Below, piece after piece: positions 1 through 10,994 of a stretch of 64,000 nucleotides of DNA. Position 1 is the stretch's first letter. Every line of letters starts with the position of its first letter. Source of the DNA: Isoetes taiwanensis. Taxonomy: Eukaryota > Streptophyta > Lycopodiopsida > Isoetales > Isoetaceae. Location of the stretch: assembly GCA_021234155.1 (NCBI GenBank), contig JAJEKV010000034.1:9313614-9377613 (forward strand), read 5' to 3'. The notes under the pieces are model-generated. The model had not been told where the DNA came from and did no database searches. It saw only the letters and a program-made list of their open reading frames with translations. The position numbers were made by a program, and so were the translations under genes.

Positions 1-124
1 GAGGCAAGGACTCCGAGGGAGCAGTGATTAATGATGGATGCAATAGTTGTTGAAATGTTGGAGTATGTGTAAGGGCATACTTGGCACCTTAGAATGGCAT
101 ATGTAAATTATAATAGTATTAAAA
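1..124. other. Short non-coding stretch before copia coding sequence
   Basis: No coding sequence is visible. About 22 bases near 50-75 (around TGTTGGAGTATGTGTAA) recur at 3388-3412 on the far side of the copia remnant. This could be the start of a truncated LTR or of another repeat; the rest of the two flanks does not align by eye. Confidence 0.35.
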
Positions 125-1033
125 TTGCCAAAAAAACATAAGTTGTTAGATGGGTTAACTTTTGATGATGAAGAGCATGGCGTGCGTGAGGCTTGCATGC
201 TAGGAGAGCAAGCTAGACTTCCTTTTAAAAATAAAGGACGGCGAACGACTGAGTTGCTTGAATCGGTGCACTCTGACGTGTGTGGACCCATGCAAGTACA
301 GAGTCTTGGGGGCAAATTTTATTTTGCTACTTTTATAGATGATTTTAGCAGATGCATCAAGTATTGTTATCTCCGCTCAAAGGATCAGGTATTCGAAGCT
401 TTCTGACTTTATGTTGCAGAGGCAGAACGTTAGGCGTCTTCACGAGTAAAATCTTTAAGGTCAGGCCTTGGAGGTGAATACAGGTCAAGAGAATTTACAA
501 AATTTTGTCAGATGCATGGAGTCAAGAGGCAGTACACGTGTCGCTATACACTGCAACAAAACAATGTAGCAGAGCCATAAGAATCGCACCATTATGACTG
601 CGGCCAGATGCATGCTGAAGCATGCGGGATTACCCAATTTTTTGTGGGGAGAAGCAGCAGCCACTGCTTGTTATGTGCAAAGGTTGCCGACAACTGCATT
701 AAAGGGAGCTGTTCCTGAGGAAATATGTTGGTGCCAGAGGAGCTATGATGAAAGCTGAATGATCACAGTATTCCCACTTTCTTAGTAGGATATGACGAGG
801 AAATGAATGGCTATAGGTTGTATGACCCGGTGATACACAAAGTTTACATTAGCAGAGACGTTGAATTTGACGAAAAATTATTGTATAAGGACAGGAAGTC
901 ATTGACAAAGCAAGAAGAAGCAGAATGGATGCCGACAGACTTTCTTGAAGATGATGCGGAGAACAAAATTGAGAAGATAGTAGAGAAACCAGATGTGATA
1001 ATAGATGTTGACACAGGTGATGAACCGGATTAG
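125..1033 (+). pseudogene. Copia integrase remnant
   Basis: This is the DDE integrase core that would join copia cDNA to the chromosome. The first open piece (125-406) carries HSDVCGPM and FIDDFSR, where the first catalytic Asp lies. Frameshifted pieces around 560-720 give matches to the block before the end of the core (MLKHAG, PNFLWGEA). A third piece (803-1033) has the typical post-core YDP.IHKVYISRDVEFDE segment. The domain is spread over three frames with stops between, so no functional protein can be made. The host copy number is unknown. Confidence 0.85.
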
Positions 1034-1090
1034 GTGCATTAGACCATAGTCAATAGTGCACCGCATACACTGGAGACACAGTATAAGGAG

Positions 1091-1790
1091 GTGCATGAGG
1101 CTTCAAAAGCTGATAGTGCACCAGTTGGAGTGCAAGAAGATGTACGTCAGAGAGTGCAAGAAGACATTGAAAGTGGAGCAAGGGGGAGATATACACGTCG
1201 CAAAGAGATAGAGCGTCTTAAAGACAAACTTCCCTTTGATACAGAACTTTATGGTAGAACAAAAAGAGTTCCAAAGCCAAAGATAATATCTTGTGTGGGG
1301 GAACCCAGGACAGTGGAACAAGTTATGATGGAACCAAATTCTCTAAAATGGAAGGAGGCTATGGAAAACGAGTTGAAGTCCTTTAAAGAAACAGGAACGC
1401 ACGAGCTAGTGCCACGTCCTAAGTGCAAGAATGTGGTAGGGAGTAAATGGCTATTTAAAATAAAGAGGAGTGCTGATGGTTCAATAGAAAGATATAAAGC
1501 CCATCTAGTGGAAAAAGGGTATATGCAGGAAGCAGGAGTAGATTATACAGATACATTTTCACCTATAGTCAAGGTGACTAGTATGAGAACCTTGATAGCA
1601 TTAACAGTTCAAAATGATATGGAAATAGAGCACATGGATGTGAAGAAGACATTCTTGAATGGAGACTTAGAAGAAGAAATTTATATGGAGCAGCCTAAAG
1701 GATATGAGCAAGGAAAGGATATGGTCTGTAGATTGAGAAAAGCAACTTTATGGCCTAAGACAAGCATCTAGACAATGGTACGTATGCATG
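1091..1790 (+). pseudogene. Copia reverse transcriptase, N-terminal part
   Basis: The open stretch 1091-1771 begins with a charged linker and then shows copia RT blocks in order: W..AM..EL, VGSKWLFKIKRSADGSIERYKA, DYTDTFSPIVKV, and the block with the first catalytic Asp (HMDVKKTFLNGDLEEEIYMEQP). Right after this the frame breaks (about 1772-1865). The segment that should hold the YVDD active site and its flanks is missing: the sequence jumps from QWYVCMIN directly to the F.M.EL block of the thumb. The loss looks like an internal deletion of a few dozen codons. Confidence 0.88.
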
Positions 1791-1872
1791 ATTAACTTTT
1801 TGCTTTCTATTGGGTTTAGAAAATTGAAGACCTAGTAATGACAAATCATATCTGGAAAGATATAAAGCATCT

Positions 1873-2760
1873 TTGAAAGGACGATTTCAAATGTTTGAAC
1901 TACGTGAGCTTAAGAAATTGTTGGGTATGGAGGTTAGGAGATATAGGAGAAAAGGGGAGCTTTTCTTGACACAAGAGCAAAATATTAAGAAAGCTTTGAT
2001 TCAGTTTAGGATGGTGGATTGCAATATATTGACAACACCCATTGTACCAGGTATGAAAATCTGTAGTAAGATATGCCCGAAAAATGTGTTTGAACGAAGG
2101 GAAATGGAAAAGGTATATCGTGCGTTGATAGGCACGCTTTTGCATATTGCAAATAGTACAAGGCCAGATATCTCCTATGCAGTTAACTTGCTCAGTCGGT
2201 TTTGCAATAATCGGGGAAAAGAACATTGGATAGCAACAAGAAGGGTGCTAAGATATTTGAAGGGCACTTCACATCATTTTGTTTTACCAAAAGTATATAA
2301 AAGACTTTAATACGACATGCTAATGCAGACTGGGAAGGAGATTTGGATGACAGAAAATCAACTTCGGGTTTTGTATGTAAGCTAGACAATGCTGCTATAT
2401 CTTGGGGCTGTAAAAAACAGGAGTGTGTAGCCAAATACAGCGCCGAAGCGGAATATATGGCGGTATCGCAGGCAGCCTCTGAAATAATTTGGATACGTAG
2501 AATGCTCAAGGAGTTGGGGTGTCAATTAACAAGCACTACCATTCTATATTTTGAGTGGAATGGCGATGACCAAGAATCCACTTCATCATTCTCGGACTAC
2601 GCACATTGAGATACACCATCATTTCATACGAGATGAGGTAGAAAAAGGGGAAATAAATGTGGCTTATATTCCCATAAAATTGCAACAAGCTAATATGTTT
2701 ACAGGGGGAGTGTTGAAATACGTAGCATATATAGCCTTTACAAAATACGTGGCATGCTAA
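1873..2760 (+). pseudogene. Copia RT C-terminal part and RNase H
   Basis: 1873-2310 contains the RT thumb (KLLGMEVRR, LTQEQNIKKAL) and the connection segment (YRALIGTLLHIANSTRPDISYAVNLLSRF). 2343-2609 contains the RNase H core (DDRKSTSGFV, ISWGCKKQECVAKYSAEAEYMA). 2551-2760 has the pol tail (HIEIHHHFIRDEVEKGEI, then QANMFTGG instead of the usual AD.FTK). Two frameshifts separate these pieces. This is the C-terminal end of copia pol. Confidence 0.88.
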
Positions 2761-3464
2761 AGGCCAAAAAAGCGTTTCTGAAAACCGTGTAAAATAGAAG
2801 GATTAAAAGAAAAAAAGGGGGCAGAGGAGCGGACTGAATAAAAAAAGTAACTTTTGGAAGCGAAGCCAGCTGGGAACTCGATCCAGATGCTGAGGTTGTT
2901 TGATGCAGATGTATCCATGAATAGTCAGATAGTAGCCGAAGTATGAGAATCCAAGAGATCTGGGTGCAGGCATTGGCATAGTCGAAGTGGAAGTACTGGA
3001 AGCATTTCAGCAGAAGAATCATTGTGGCAGGTCAAGGGAAGACGGAGGTAGATCGAGGAAGCTTGCTGGATCATTGCGAATAGCAGAGCATGGATTTGCG
3101 ACTAAGCTTTGGCTGATGGAGGGAATTTAGAGGTACTTTTTGTGGTAAGTATTTGGGCTTAGTTGATTGTCTAAATATTGCCCGGAATCGAACGGTGATA
3201 TCAGAGGCATGGTCCCAAGTAGAGGGTGCTTAACCGCACCGGGATAGCACCCAGTGGTGTAGGGGTGAGAATGAGTAAAGCCTGGCCAGTGGAAAGCCCA
3301 ACTCTCGCAGTGGTGGAATTGCCCAAGGAGGGGAGCATGTGGATTGTGGTGAAGGCTGAAATGGATTGGTGTGCCCATTAAGAGGGAATGTTGGAATGTT
3401 GGAGTATATGTAATGGGGACACATGAAGAATGACTTAGTGGAAGAGTGTTGAAATCCCATTCAA
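2761..3464 (+). other. Non-coding tail of the copia element
   Basis: No coding sequence. There is a purine-rich run at 2806-2830, a PBS-like string near 3193-3209 and a second purine run before a TGTTGG at 3388. Either purine run could prime plus-strand synthesis. A candidate LTR start is the TGTTGGAATGTTGG at about 3388, but no second complete copy exists in the window to define it. Confidence 0.4.
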
Positions 3465-3536
3465 AGGCTGGTAGCTTAGTGGTAGAGTACTTGGCTAGCA
3501 AGCAAGAAGTTTTGGGTTCGATCCCCAACCTGTCCA
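3465..3536 (+). pseudogene. tRNA-Ala(AGC)-like sequence
   Basis: These 72 bases fold as a degenerate tRNA. The A box is TAGCTTAGTGG at 3472-3482 and the B box GGTTCGATCC at 3515-3524. The T stem pairs perfectly (TTGGG/CCCAA), the anticodon loop CTAGCAA gives AGC, and the anticodon stem has one G-G mismatch. The acceptor stem has two mismatches (AGGCTGG against CCTGTCC), which argues against a working tRNA gene. It may be the head of a tRNA-derived SINE or a tRNA-like block in an LTR. Confidence 0.55.
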
Positions 3537-3540
3537 CCCA

Positions 3541-4519
3541 ATCAAAGGAGGCTCATTTCTCGACAATAGTAGGTTGTGGTGGAGCAAGTTTATCTAATAG
3601 TAGTTAAGCACCTTGATCTCTATTCTATGTTTCCATGCCGTCAGATCTATATACTTGTCTTATTCTGATACTTAAGTCTTCCTAGCACATCTATAGGCAA
3701 AATTTATGCATAAACTTAATAGCATTGCCTTTTCTCTAAAACCTAAGGCAAATCAGGTATGAACATGGAATCCAAGAAAGAACCTTAAAGTACACGAGCT
3801 AACTCTTGCAAAAGTGACAAGTACTAGGTGTATACATCTCCAAAATACGTGAGTGCTAACCATTAAAAAGCAGCACATAAATCAATGCCTAGCATACCGC
3901 ATTCTAAATGAACGCATTAATATATCCACACCACAATATCATAGCAAAATTATAAAACATACAAAGATACAAAGGGAATACCCTATTATTGTTTCGAGCG
4001 ATCTTAGCCATTGTTAAGTGCGACTCAGTTTTTAGCATTTAGTTCACTGTCAGTTTCAAATACAGAATTAAACTAAGGGTTGTGAAGCGCATTGCACACA
4101 TGTATGGGCATATGTGTTTGGGGATCCTCGCCAACCGCTGGACGGCCTGTATGAATATCAACAAAAACGATTGGGGGGTCTGTGGGGTTTTATTTCAATG
4201 GTTCAATTTCTTAGGATGTGGGTTGCCATGTGCAATATTATATCATTAGAGTGTGTATGGGGCCAATTTTTGGCCCCTTAAGGGCCTAGGGCTGTTATGT
4301 GTATATATAATAGAGTCTATATAGGTCCAAGTCTTTTGCCTAAAGGTTATTTTGTGTGAGGCCAAGGTTAGGCTGCAATAACTAATTGGGGAACCGATCA
4401 TAGAACATGAAGTAATATTAGTTTGTAAAAGAATGAAAAAGGCTAGTATGGCATGCACGCAATTTCATATTTTTCCCATAAAACCACAACAAAACAATGA
4501 TATGACAAGTTAACTAGAA
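3541..4519. other. Intergenic, no gene seen
   Basis: AT-rich with stops in all frames. Part of it (about 3880-3990) resembles 5860-5960 at low identity, so this is probably old repeat sequence of the same kind as its right-hand neighbours. Confidence 0.5.
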
Positions 4520-4925
4520 ATACTCCACGCACCCCTTATTCCTTAATCTACACCGTACGTAAAGTTCCTCGTTTGTGGGGTATGCAAGTACAAAATTTGC
4601 TATACTGTATAACAAGATTTGCAAAATACTATAAGATTTCAAGCGGAATACTATATGGTGTTGATTTCGTACGTGCAAAATACAATTATGAGGGCTCTCG
4701 CCTACTCGTCACCCCCGTGTGAATATGCACCCAAACCAAAGGGGGTTTAAGGGGTTTTTAATTTAAATGTGTTGGACCCAATGGTTGTGTTAATTAATGT
4801 CAATGGTAGTTATGTGTTGGTTGTTAATGTCAATGGTTGTTATGTGTTGGGGGATTTAATTTTTATATATTGAATGTTAATAGTTTGTGTTGCAAAAAAA
4901 ATTTTTTTGCCCCTTCTAGGGGCCT
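4520..4925 (+). repeat. Dispersed repeat A, copy 1
   Basis: This block is present again in inverted orientation at 11190-11535. Shared landmarks, in mirror order, are CCTTATTCCTTAATCTACAC, the TGTATAACAAGATTTG run, the AATACTATATGGTGTTGAT run and the GTGTGAATATGCACCCAAAC run. Identity by eye is high but broken by indels. No coding potential. Confidence 0.8.
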
Positions 4926-5539
4926 TAGGGACGCCACCCTCCCTGGTGTGACAAAAATTTTAGAATTCAAACCCGTAAAAAACTAGAATTCATTTGAGGC
5001 TTTTCGTAGCTTTTGAATTTCATCACAATAAAACAAATAGAACATAAGTAAAAGTTACCATAAAGATAGAGCATTGATCCCATTATTCTCGAAAAGTCAT
5101 AAAGTTTGCAACACCCATATACAAACATTTTTCAACCGGAATTTAAAAGCGCCTTTGTCCTCCAAGGATTCTTGTGGTGAGAAACTAAAGTGGAAAACTT
5201 TTTCGCTTGTTAGCACAAGGATCTAGAAGCCTTGGAATTTGCTTAATAACTCCCTCAAAATCTAAAAAATGCATGGTAATTTTTTTTGCAAGCTTCATTC
5301 GAGATGAGCCATAAAACAATATCCAATAAGCGCAATCCTCAGATTAATCACCGGTAGGATGTGAAAGCCTACCAAACCCGGCCGAAAAATTGCTGTTTTA
5401 GCATACATAGCTTAACCAAACATATCCATATCATACACTATCAAAAAGATCTCTGAGAGTGCTTTCCAACGCAATAAAAATCATCTCAAACAGAGCTCAC
5501 GGATCAAAAGTTATGATAAGAAATGTGTTGCTTACGGGA
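4926..5539. other. Intergenic, no gene seen
   Basis: No supported coding sequence or RNA gene on either strand. Confidence 0.45.
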
Positions 5540-5825
5540 AAACGCACTACATGCGCCCTTCAAGCCCTTCATGTGCCCATTATGCACCACACAACAAAAG
5601 AGGGCTTTTGTTGTGAGCCATTGGTTGTTGACCATTATGCACCACACGCACAAAAAAAGCTTTTGTTGTGAGCCATTGGTTTTCAAGCCCTTCATGTGCC
5701 CATTATGCACCACACACTAAAAAAGGGCTTTTGTTGTGAGCCATTGGTTGTTGACCATTATGCACCACACGCGACAAAAAAGGGCTTTTGTTGTGAGCCA
5801 TTGGTTGTTGACCATTGAAAAAAAA
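5540..5825. repeat. Tandem repeat, 56/66-bp units
   Basis: The phrase CATTATGCACCACAC starts at about 5578, 5634, 5700 and 5756, so the spacing alternates 56, 66, 56. Each unit also has GGCTTTTGTTGTGAGCCATT. The longer units hold an extra AAGCCCTTCATGTGCC. Unit ends form short inverted repeats (GGGCTTTTGTTG against CAACAAAAG), so transcripts could fold. Confidence 0.85.
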
Positions 5826-5905
5826 AAGGCTAAAATCAATGGCTCAGAAATGGTGCACTCTAGATGTACGCATTAGTATATCCATTAGAATACATCACGA
5901 AATCA
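5740..5905 (+). repeat. Dispersed repeat B, copy 1
   Basis: Reading out of the tandem array, this block (GAGCCATTGGTTGTTG, poly-A, AATGGTGCACTCTAGATG, TACGCATTAGTA) occurs inverted at 9138-9275. Confidence 0.75.
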
Positions 5906-6479
5906 TAGGAAAACCTTAGTGAAAAGCGTACAAAAACACAAAGAAAACCCCCTGTTATTATGCTACATATTCTCACACACATACAGCAACATAACCATGC
6001 GCAAACCATAACAAAATGGTCGTATATTTATACGTTTTGTGCGACCCCAAAAGTTGTGAAGGAATTATAAGGACAAGAGACGTCAATAAATTCAAAGAAT
6101 GAGAGTTAAACTCGCTATAATAATGTGAAATAGTTATAGAGCCAACACAATATAGCTACACCTACAATTGATGTTTATCTAGGATTGAAACATGATTACA
6201 AAACCATTGATCACCTGCCACTACAAATTCAAGAGCAAGTAAATATGCTAAGAACCTCAAAACAAAGAGAAGTTGATTACCTTGGAGAAAAGGGAACATG
6301 AAATATTGCACACGATTTTGCAAACTCTTGGTACTTTGTGACGCTAGAGAAAAGGTAAGGCTCTCATGTGAAAAGACCTATGTGGCCGCAAAAGAAAGTA
6401 AGCATGCGCCTTGACTACATGATTGATCATAGAAATCCAAAGAAACGACCATGGGGGTTTTGGGGGGACAAAAAGAATA
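5906..6479. other. Intergenic, no gene seen
   Basis: AT-rich, no supported gene or RNA. The start resembles 3900-3980 at low identity. Confidence 0.45.
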
Positions 6480-6855
6480 TAAATCAAAGGAATTGCAAAT
6501 GCATGTGAATAGAAGATTGAGATTGACTGGCGAGAAGGATCTTTGCATGTGGATGGAAACCTATGATTGACCAGGTGAGAAGGAGCATATACATGCATTG
6601 ACTGGCATAGAAGGTGTTATGCATGCATGTCCAAACCAAAGGTGCATGCAAAAGCATGTTAATGTAAACTTGAGATTTACTGGATGTAAAGTGGTCTCAC
6701 ATGCAAAAGCATGTGGATGGAAACCTAAGATTGACTGGATGAGAATAGAATAGAATAGAATAGAAGAGAAGAGAAGGGGTGTCTGCATGCATTGACTGAC
6801 AGAGAAAGTGCTATGAATGCATGGGCATAGGCATGCATCTCCAAACCAAAGGTTA
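6480..6855. repeat. Degenerate tandem repeat, about 165 bp
   Basis: The block beginning GCATGTGGATGGAAACCTA (about 6546) and ending CCAAACCAAAGG is repeated from about 6711 to 6853. The second copy carries a small AGAAT microsatellite (about 6746-6775). No coding potential. Confidence 0.7.
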
Positions 6856-7663
6856 GGAGGGGAAATCAATTCTAAAATACAAAGCGCACATTATAAATAC
6901 TATTAGCATACCCTCATAGAAAGACAACATCACGATCATATGAAAACCTTAACGTCCTTGGCCTCTGCATTTAGCCATAGGATTGAATCCCAACCGTCGA
7001 TTTCAAGATGTTATCCCCAGTAACACATGTGGCCGAATCTGTTATGGCCATAACATAGATGTTATGTCCATAACATCTGATTTGCTGGGACGTCATGTTT
7101 TTTTTATTGCCGTGGTTGGATCCTCGCCGTGTTTCGACGTCGTGGTCGAATTCCTGCTCAAAAGACACCACAGCCAGGCCTGCGACATGCTCAAAGCCCC
7201 ATTCCATAGTTTATCATAAAATAATCTGCCATAGCTAGGCCTCCGTCATGCTAAAAAGCCACCATAGCCAGGCCTCCAGGTACGCCCTTGAAGATTATCA
7301 GGAATTTGGCTTGCCCTCTTTTAGCTTGCTAGATGGGGGAAGAATCCGACTTGCCCAAGCTTGTTTGGCGCGAAAGAATGAGCTCGACCGAACTAGCCGG
7401 AAGCGGGGAACTTTCACCGGAACTTATGGAACTTACCGAAGCCTAACTAGCTTCCCCCGCTTGTCGCCGCAAAGACAAAAGCTCTCCAAGCAAATCCTCT
7501 GCTGCAAGAAAATTTTGGGAAATTTTTGTTGCCATCAGCTTCAGCATTACTAAGCTCTGCAAAATCCTCTGTAAGCTGTGCATACATAGCGGACTGACAA
7601 GCTTGGCCAAGCTTGGCTATGGTGGCTACTCTGCCAAATGCCTCGGCCAAAGACGTTAAGGCT
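6856..7663. other. Mixed intergenic stretch with short palindromes
   Basis: GC content rises here. A near-perfect palindrome TGTTATGGCCATAACA lies at about 7038-7053 and is followed by another TGTTATG arm. The phrase CCATAGCCAGGCCTCC and its variants recur at about 7170, 7230 and 7260. Open frames here have no recognisable product. Confidence 0.45.
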
Positions 7664-7819
7664 GATAACGTCCTGTGCAGAGGCGTTATGGCCAGTCAAA
7701 AATGGCATCGTGGCCATATGGCCAGGAAAGTCCTCGGCGTATGGTCGAGGACTTTCCTGGCCACATGGCCACTCGGCCATTTTTTCCTGGGCCATAACGC
7801 CTATGCACAGGACGTTATC
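7664..7819. repeat. Long imperfect palindrome (72-nt arms)
   Basis: Bases 7664-7735 are nearly the reverse complement of 7746-7819, with a loop of about 10 bases. Matching blocks are GATAACGTCCTGTGCA/TGCACAGGACGTTATC at the outer ends and GGCCAGGAAAGTCCTCG/CGAGGACTTTCCTGGCC at the inner ends, with small mismatches between. A transcript of either strand would fold into a long hairpin. It could be a foldback MITE or a small-RNA precursor; the sequence does not say which. Confidence 0.88.
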
Positions 7820-7879
7820 TATCCCATAGCAAAATGATCGTATAATTATACGTTTTGGACGAAAAATCATTATTTGTGA

Positions 7880-8785
7880 TATTCTAAACGAGGTGCACCC
7901 TGGATTACTACAATCATCGGATCCGTCGATCCTATGGCCAGATCGTATGTTGGAGTCTCTGGGCACCTCTTGTTTTGCTTATGATCATTTATAATTGGGC
8001 CGCATATAATTTTGAAATATGAAATACGAATTCGTCTAAGGTTTTGAGGAAATATTGAACCTCTATATGTCTTTGCCTAAGGTTTTAGAATATGAAATAT
8101 GGGGTCTAGAACCTCCACCAAAATAACTTAGTAAGTCCTAACAAAGCTACTTTAACTAATATACCCAGTAAGTTAACGTGATTATTTTCTATCTTAAATC
8201 TATATTTTTCTTATAACAACCCCATTCAATTGTTTTAGGAATATATGGTCCATGGTTTCAGGAATTGCCATTTTTACATCCATATCAAATCCCCTTGGAA
8301 TCCCCTGCTATTGTGCTACATATTCTAAACGAGGTGCACCTGGACAACCATAATCATCGATCCGTTGATTCTATGGCCCAGTTGCACCTAGACAACCACA
8401 ATCATTGATCCGTTGATCCTATGATCCAGATCGTATGTTAGAGCCCCTAGGCACCTTTCGTTTCGCTTATGGTCATTTATGATTGGAGGCATCTATGATT
8501 TTGAAATATGAAATATGAGTTTGCCTAAGGTTTTGAGGGAATATCGAACCTCTATACGGCTTTGTTTAAGGTTTTAGAATATGAAATATGGAGGCTCGAA
8601 CCTCTACCAAAATAACTCAATGTCCTAACAAGACTACTTTAATCAATATACCCAATGAACTAACGTGATTATTTTCTACCTTGAATCTAAGTTTTTCTTA
8701 TAACAACCCATTCAATTGTTTCAAGAATTGTCATTTTTACATCCATATCAAATCCCTTTAGAATTTCCTATTATTGTGCTACATG
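7880..8785. repeat. Tandem duplication, about 441-bp unit
   Basis: TATTCTAAACGAGGTGCACC begins both units, at about 7880 and 8321. The units run in parallel through AAGGTTTTGAGG, GAACCTCTA, TAACGTGATTATTTTCTA and ATCCATATCAAATCCC. The second unit has a small extra internal duplication near 8375-8425. Divergence by eye is roughly 10%. No gene inside. Confidence 0.85.
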
Positions 8786-9137
8786 TTAATAATAGGTTTA
8801 ACCCCACAAGTTTGAAGTTAAGGCTGCTACAATAAATTTCTTATCCCTAATATATAATTGTATGGACGTCAAGAGGCAGCTTAATTAAAGATTGTGTAAC
8901 CATTAGTAATGTACACATGTAAGTGCCAAAAATTCTAGGAACAATAGAGGTGTTTCTAGAAGCCGCTTTCACATGTCTCGATGCCTCTGGAGAGCTCCGG
9001 ATCAGTGTCGAAACTTTTGGATTGATCATTTTGTTGATATAAAAGGGGAGGGCTAGAAGTATATTGGCCCAAAGTCTAAAGAGGAGGCTAGAGTAGAATT
9101 GATTTATCTGAGGGCTTTTCACAAAGGTTTTCCTAAG
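8786..9137. other. Intergenic, no gene seen
   Basis: No supported gene on either strand; lies between the 441-bp duplication and repeat B copy 2. Confidence 0.4.
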
Positions 9138-9275
9138 ATTTCATGACGTATTCAAATGGATGTACTAATGCGTACATCTAGAGTGCACCATTTCTTAGTC
9201 CTTGATTTAGCTTTTTTTTTTTCAATGGTCCAACATCCAAGGGCTCACAACAAAAGCCCTCTTTGTATTTTAGGG
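9138..9275 (-). repeat. Dispersed repeat B, copy 2 (inverted)
   Basis: Reverse complement of 5740-5905: TACTAATGCGTA, CATCTAGAGTGCACCATT, the poly-T run and GGGCTCACAACAAAAGCCC appear in mirror order. Confidence 0.75.
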
Positions 9276-9646
9276 GCTGAACATGCAAGCCTCGTGGATA
9301 GCATTTGGGCATTCTTGCTCTTGCAAAAAATTGATGTTCTTGTGCTTTAGTGCAGAGGATGATGCGGCCGGATGCTTGCTTCAGCAGTTTGTGCTACATA
9401 TTCACAGTTTCCATGGCATGGTCTGGTGGGTTTCAAGGCAAGTGTGTTGATACTCTTATTTTCATGTGAGCAAATTTTAAGTACCAAAAAACAAGAAGAT
9501 GAAGAGACCGGAGCTGCATTCCAGCCAGCTTATGAGAAAAATTCATATCAGAAATCTAAGATTTTAGGGTTCTCCATCGGAGCTCTCTTCTTCTTCCGGA
9601 TCTCCAAGAAGTTGGCGGCTAAGAACAACGAGTCCTTGAAAAATTC

Positions 9647-9865
9647 TTATAAGAAATCTAAGAGCTTGAAGCAGTACCATTCTGCAGTCAGTTTTGCATC
9701 TTTATTTCTTCGTTGAATCAAACTATCTACAGTTTTTAGGATTTTTGCTAAGCGTGGACGATCAGGTAATCCTTGCATATCAGATTCTTTAAGCGTTGAG
9801 ATGGCTCTCGAGAATTTAATTCTGCCATAATTTAGGGCAACACAAAAGACTGCAAATTTCTTCAT
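9647..9865 (-). CDS. Small orphan ORF, unknown
   Basis: A 72-residue open frame starting MKKFAVFCVALNYGRIKFSR. I do not recognise it. Composition looks protein-like (balanced charge, no low complexity) but there is no neighbouring exon, domain or repeat to support it. It ends inside frame-shifted sequence, so it could be a remnant exon or chance. Confidence 0.2.
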   Translation of the reverse strand: MKKFAVFCVALNYGRIKFSRAISTLKESDMQGLPDRPRLAKILKTVDSLIQRRNKDAKLTAEWYCFKLLDFL

Positions 9866-9916
9866 TCTATTTCAACACACCTCAAACATAGGTCGTGCAG
9901 GCAGGGATTTTTCCTT

Positions 9917-10070
9917 GGGTTCCTTGATTACTGTGCATCTTCCATTATCTATTTGGCAGATTTTGTTGAAGGCAAACATTTTCAAGCATAGCTGGGTTCC
10001 TTGATTACTGTGCATCTTCCATTATCTATTTGGCAGATTTTGTTGAAGGCAAACATTTTCAAGCATAGCT
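9917..10070. repeat. Perfect tandem duplication, 2 x 77 bp
   Basis: Bases 9917-9993 and 9994-10070 are identical by eye, starting GGGTTCCTTGATTACTGTGC. Identity implies a very recent duplication or an assembly artefact. Confidence 0.92.
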
Positions 10071-10994
10071 GAACGTCATCCTCTTGTTAAAAGTTTTCGA
10101 TGGTGTTCCTGATGCCATGCTAGCCAAAGCAATGGCAATTTTGAATCTGAACGCTCCACTCAAGCTGAAAACATATATCGTTTGTTCAGAAATTCCTCCT
10201 GGTATTTCTTTAGCAACAGACAGTCCGTTGGTTTGTTCTTGAAAACTCGCAAATATGGCACCTTTTTATGTATCCAGTGTATTCTAATTTGTCTACTCAT
10301 GATAGGTTGTTGCAGTGTTACTTCTTTACATCCATTGTACTAGCAATCAACCGTGGTCTGGTAAGTGCAAATAATTGATTGTCTATATGGGCACTGGCAT
10401 TATGTATTATGGCGCTATTGATTCTTATCTACATGTCCTAGGCTCTCTTATATTGATAACGCCACGCATTATTCCTCGGGATTAAGTACCAAGGGTCCGC
10501 TTTTGTTTCTACATTCGTATTGTATTTTTGGAAGAGAAGCAGCACTTGAACTACAGGACAATGACATTGCAAGAACTTATCCCAGGCATACAATTTGAAC
10601 GATTTGCAGATCTTTGAAGATCAAACAAGCCATGTTACACATCTTCTAGTGCTGTTCAATTTGATGAAGGGAAGTCGAAAAAACTTGTTCACAAGAGCTC
10701 CTTATTTAATAAGCAATTCTTGTTTCTCTTTTAATGGGTACCTTCTACAAAGGACAATCGTGGGCAAAATTTTTCAATTCTGCTTATAGAATTATTAGCT
10801 CTTGCAAATACTTGCAGCTAGAAAGCCAAAATTTTAAATATATGCAAAGGCTTGAAGCATGGTGTTCAAAAAGGAAAATGGCTATAACTCTAAGATCTTG
10901 ATTCGTGGATTTTGTGCACATGGATTGATTGCATGCACAAATATTTTAGATATTGCATTGTTACTCTTCATATCCATTGTTCCGTAAGGCATTT
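10071..10994. other. Intergenic, unclear
   Basis: A plus-strand stretch open for about 56 codons (10072-10240) translates to something protein-like (LKVFDGVPDAMLAKAMAIL), but I cannot assign it and see no partner exons. Nothing else supported. Confidence 0.3.

Larger units (their letters stand above)
125..3390 (+). mobile_element. Degenerate Ty1-copia LTR retrotransposon (pol remnant)
   Basis: The order integrase, reverse transcriptase, RNase H is that of Ty1-copia pol. Gag, protease and the 5' LTR are not seen, so the copy is 5'-truncated. The reading frame is broken many times and the reverse transcriptase has lost its active-site segment, so the element is dead. Two purine-rich runs could be the polypurine tract, at 2806-2830 and at 3379-3388, and I cannot fix the 3' LTR. 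A PBS-like string (GATATCAGAGGCATGG, near 3193-3209) lies downstream of pol, where it is not expected, which suggests a rearranged or nested copy. Confidence 0.85.

Noticed and set aside
10072-10240. Possible ribosomal protein uL13-like segment (LKVFDGVP)
   Set aside because: Only about eight residues resemble uL13 and the rest does not fit.
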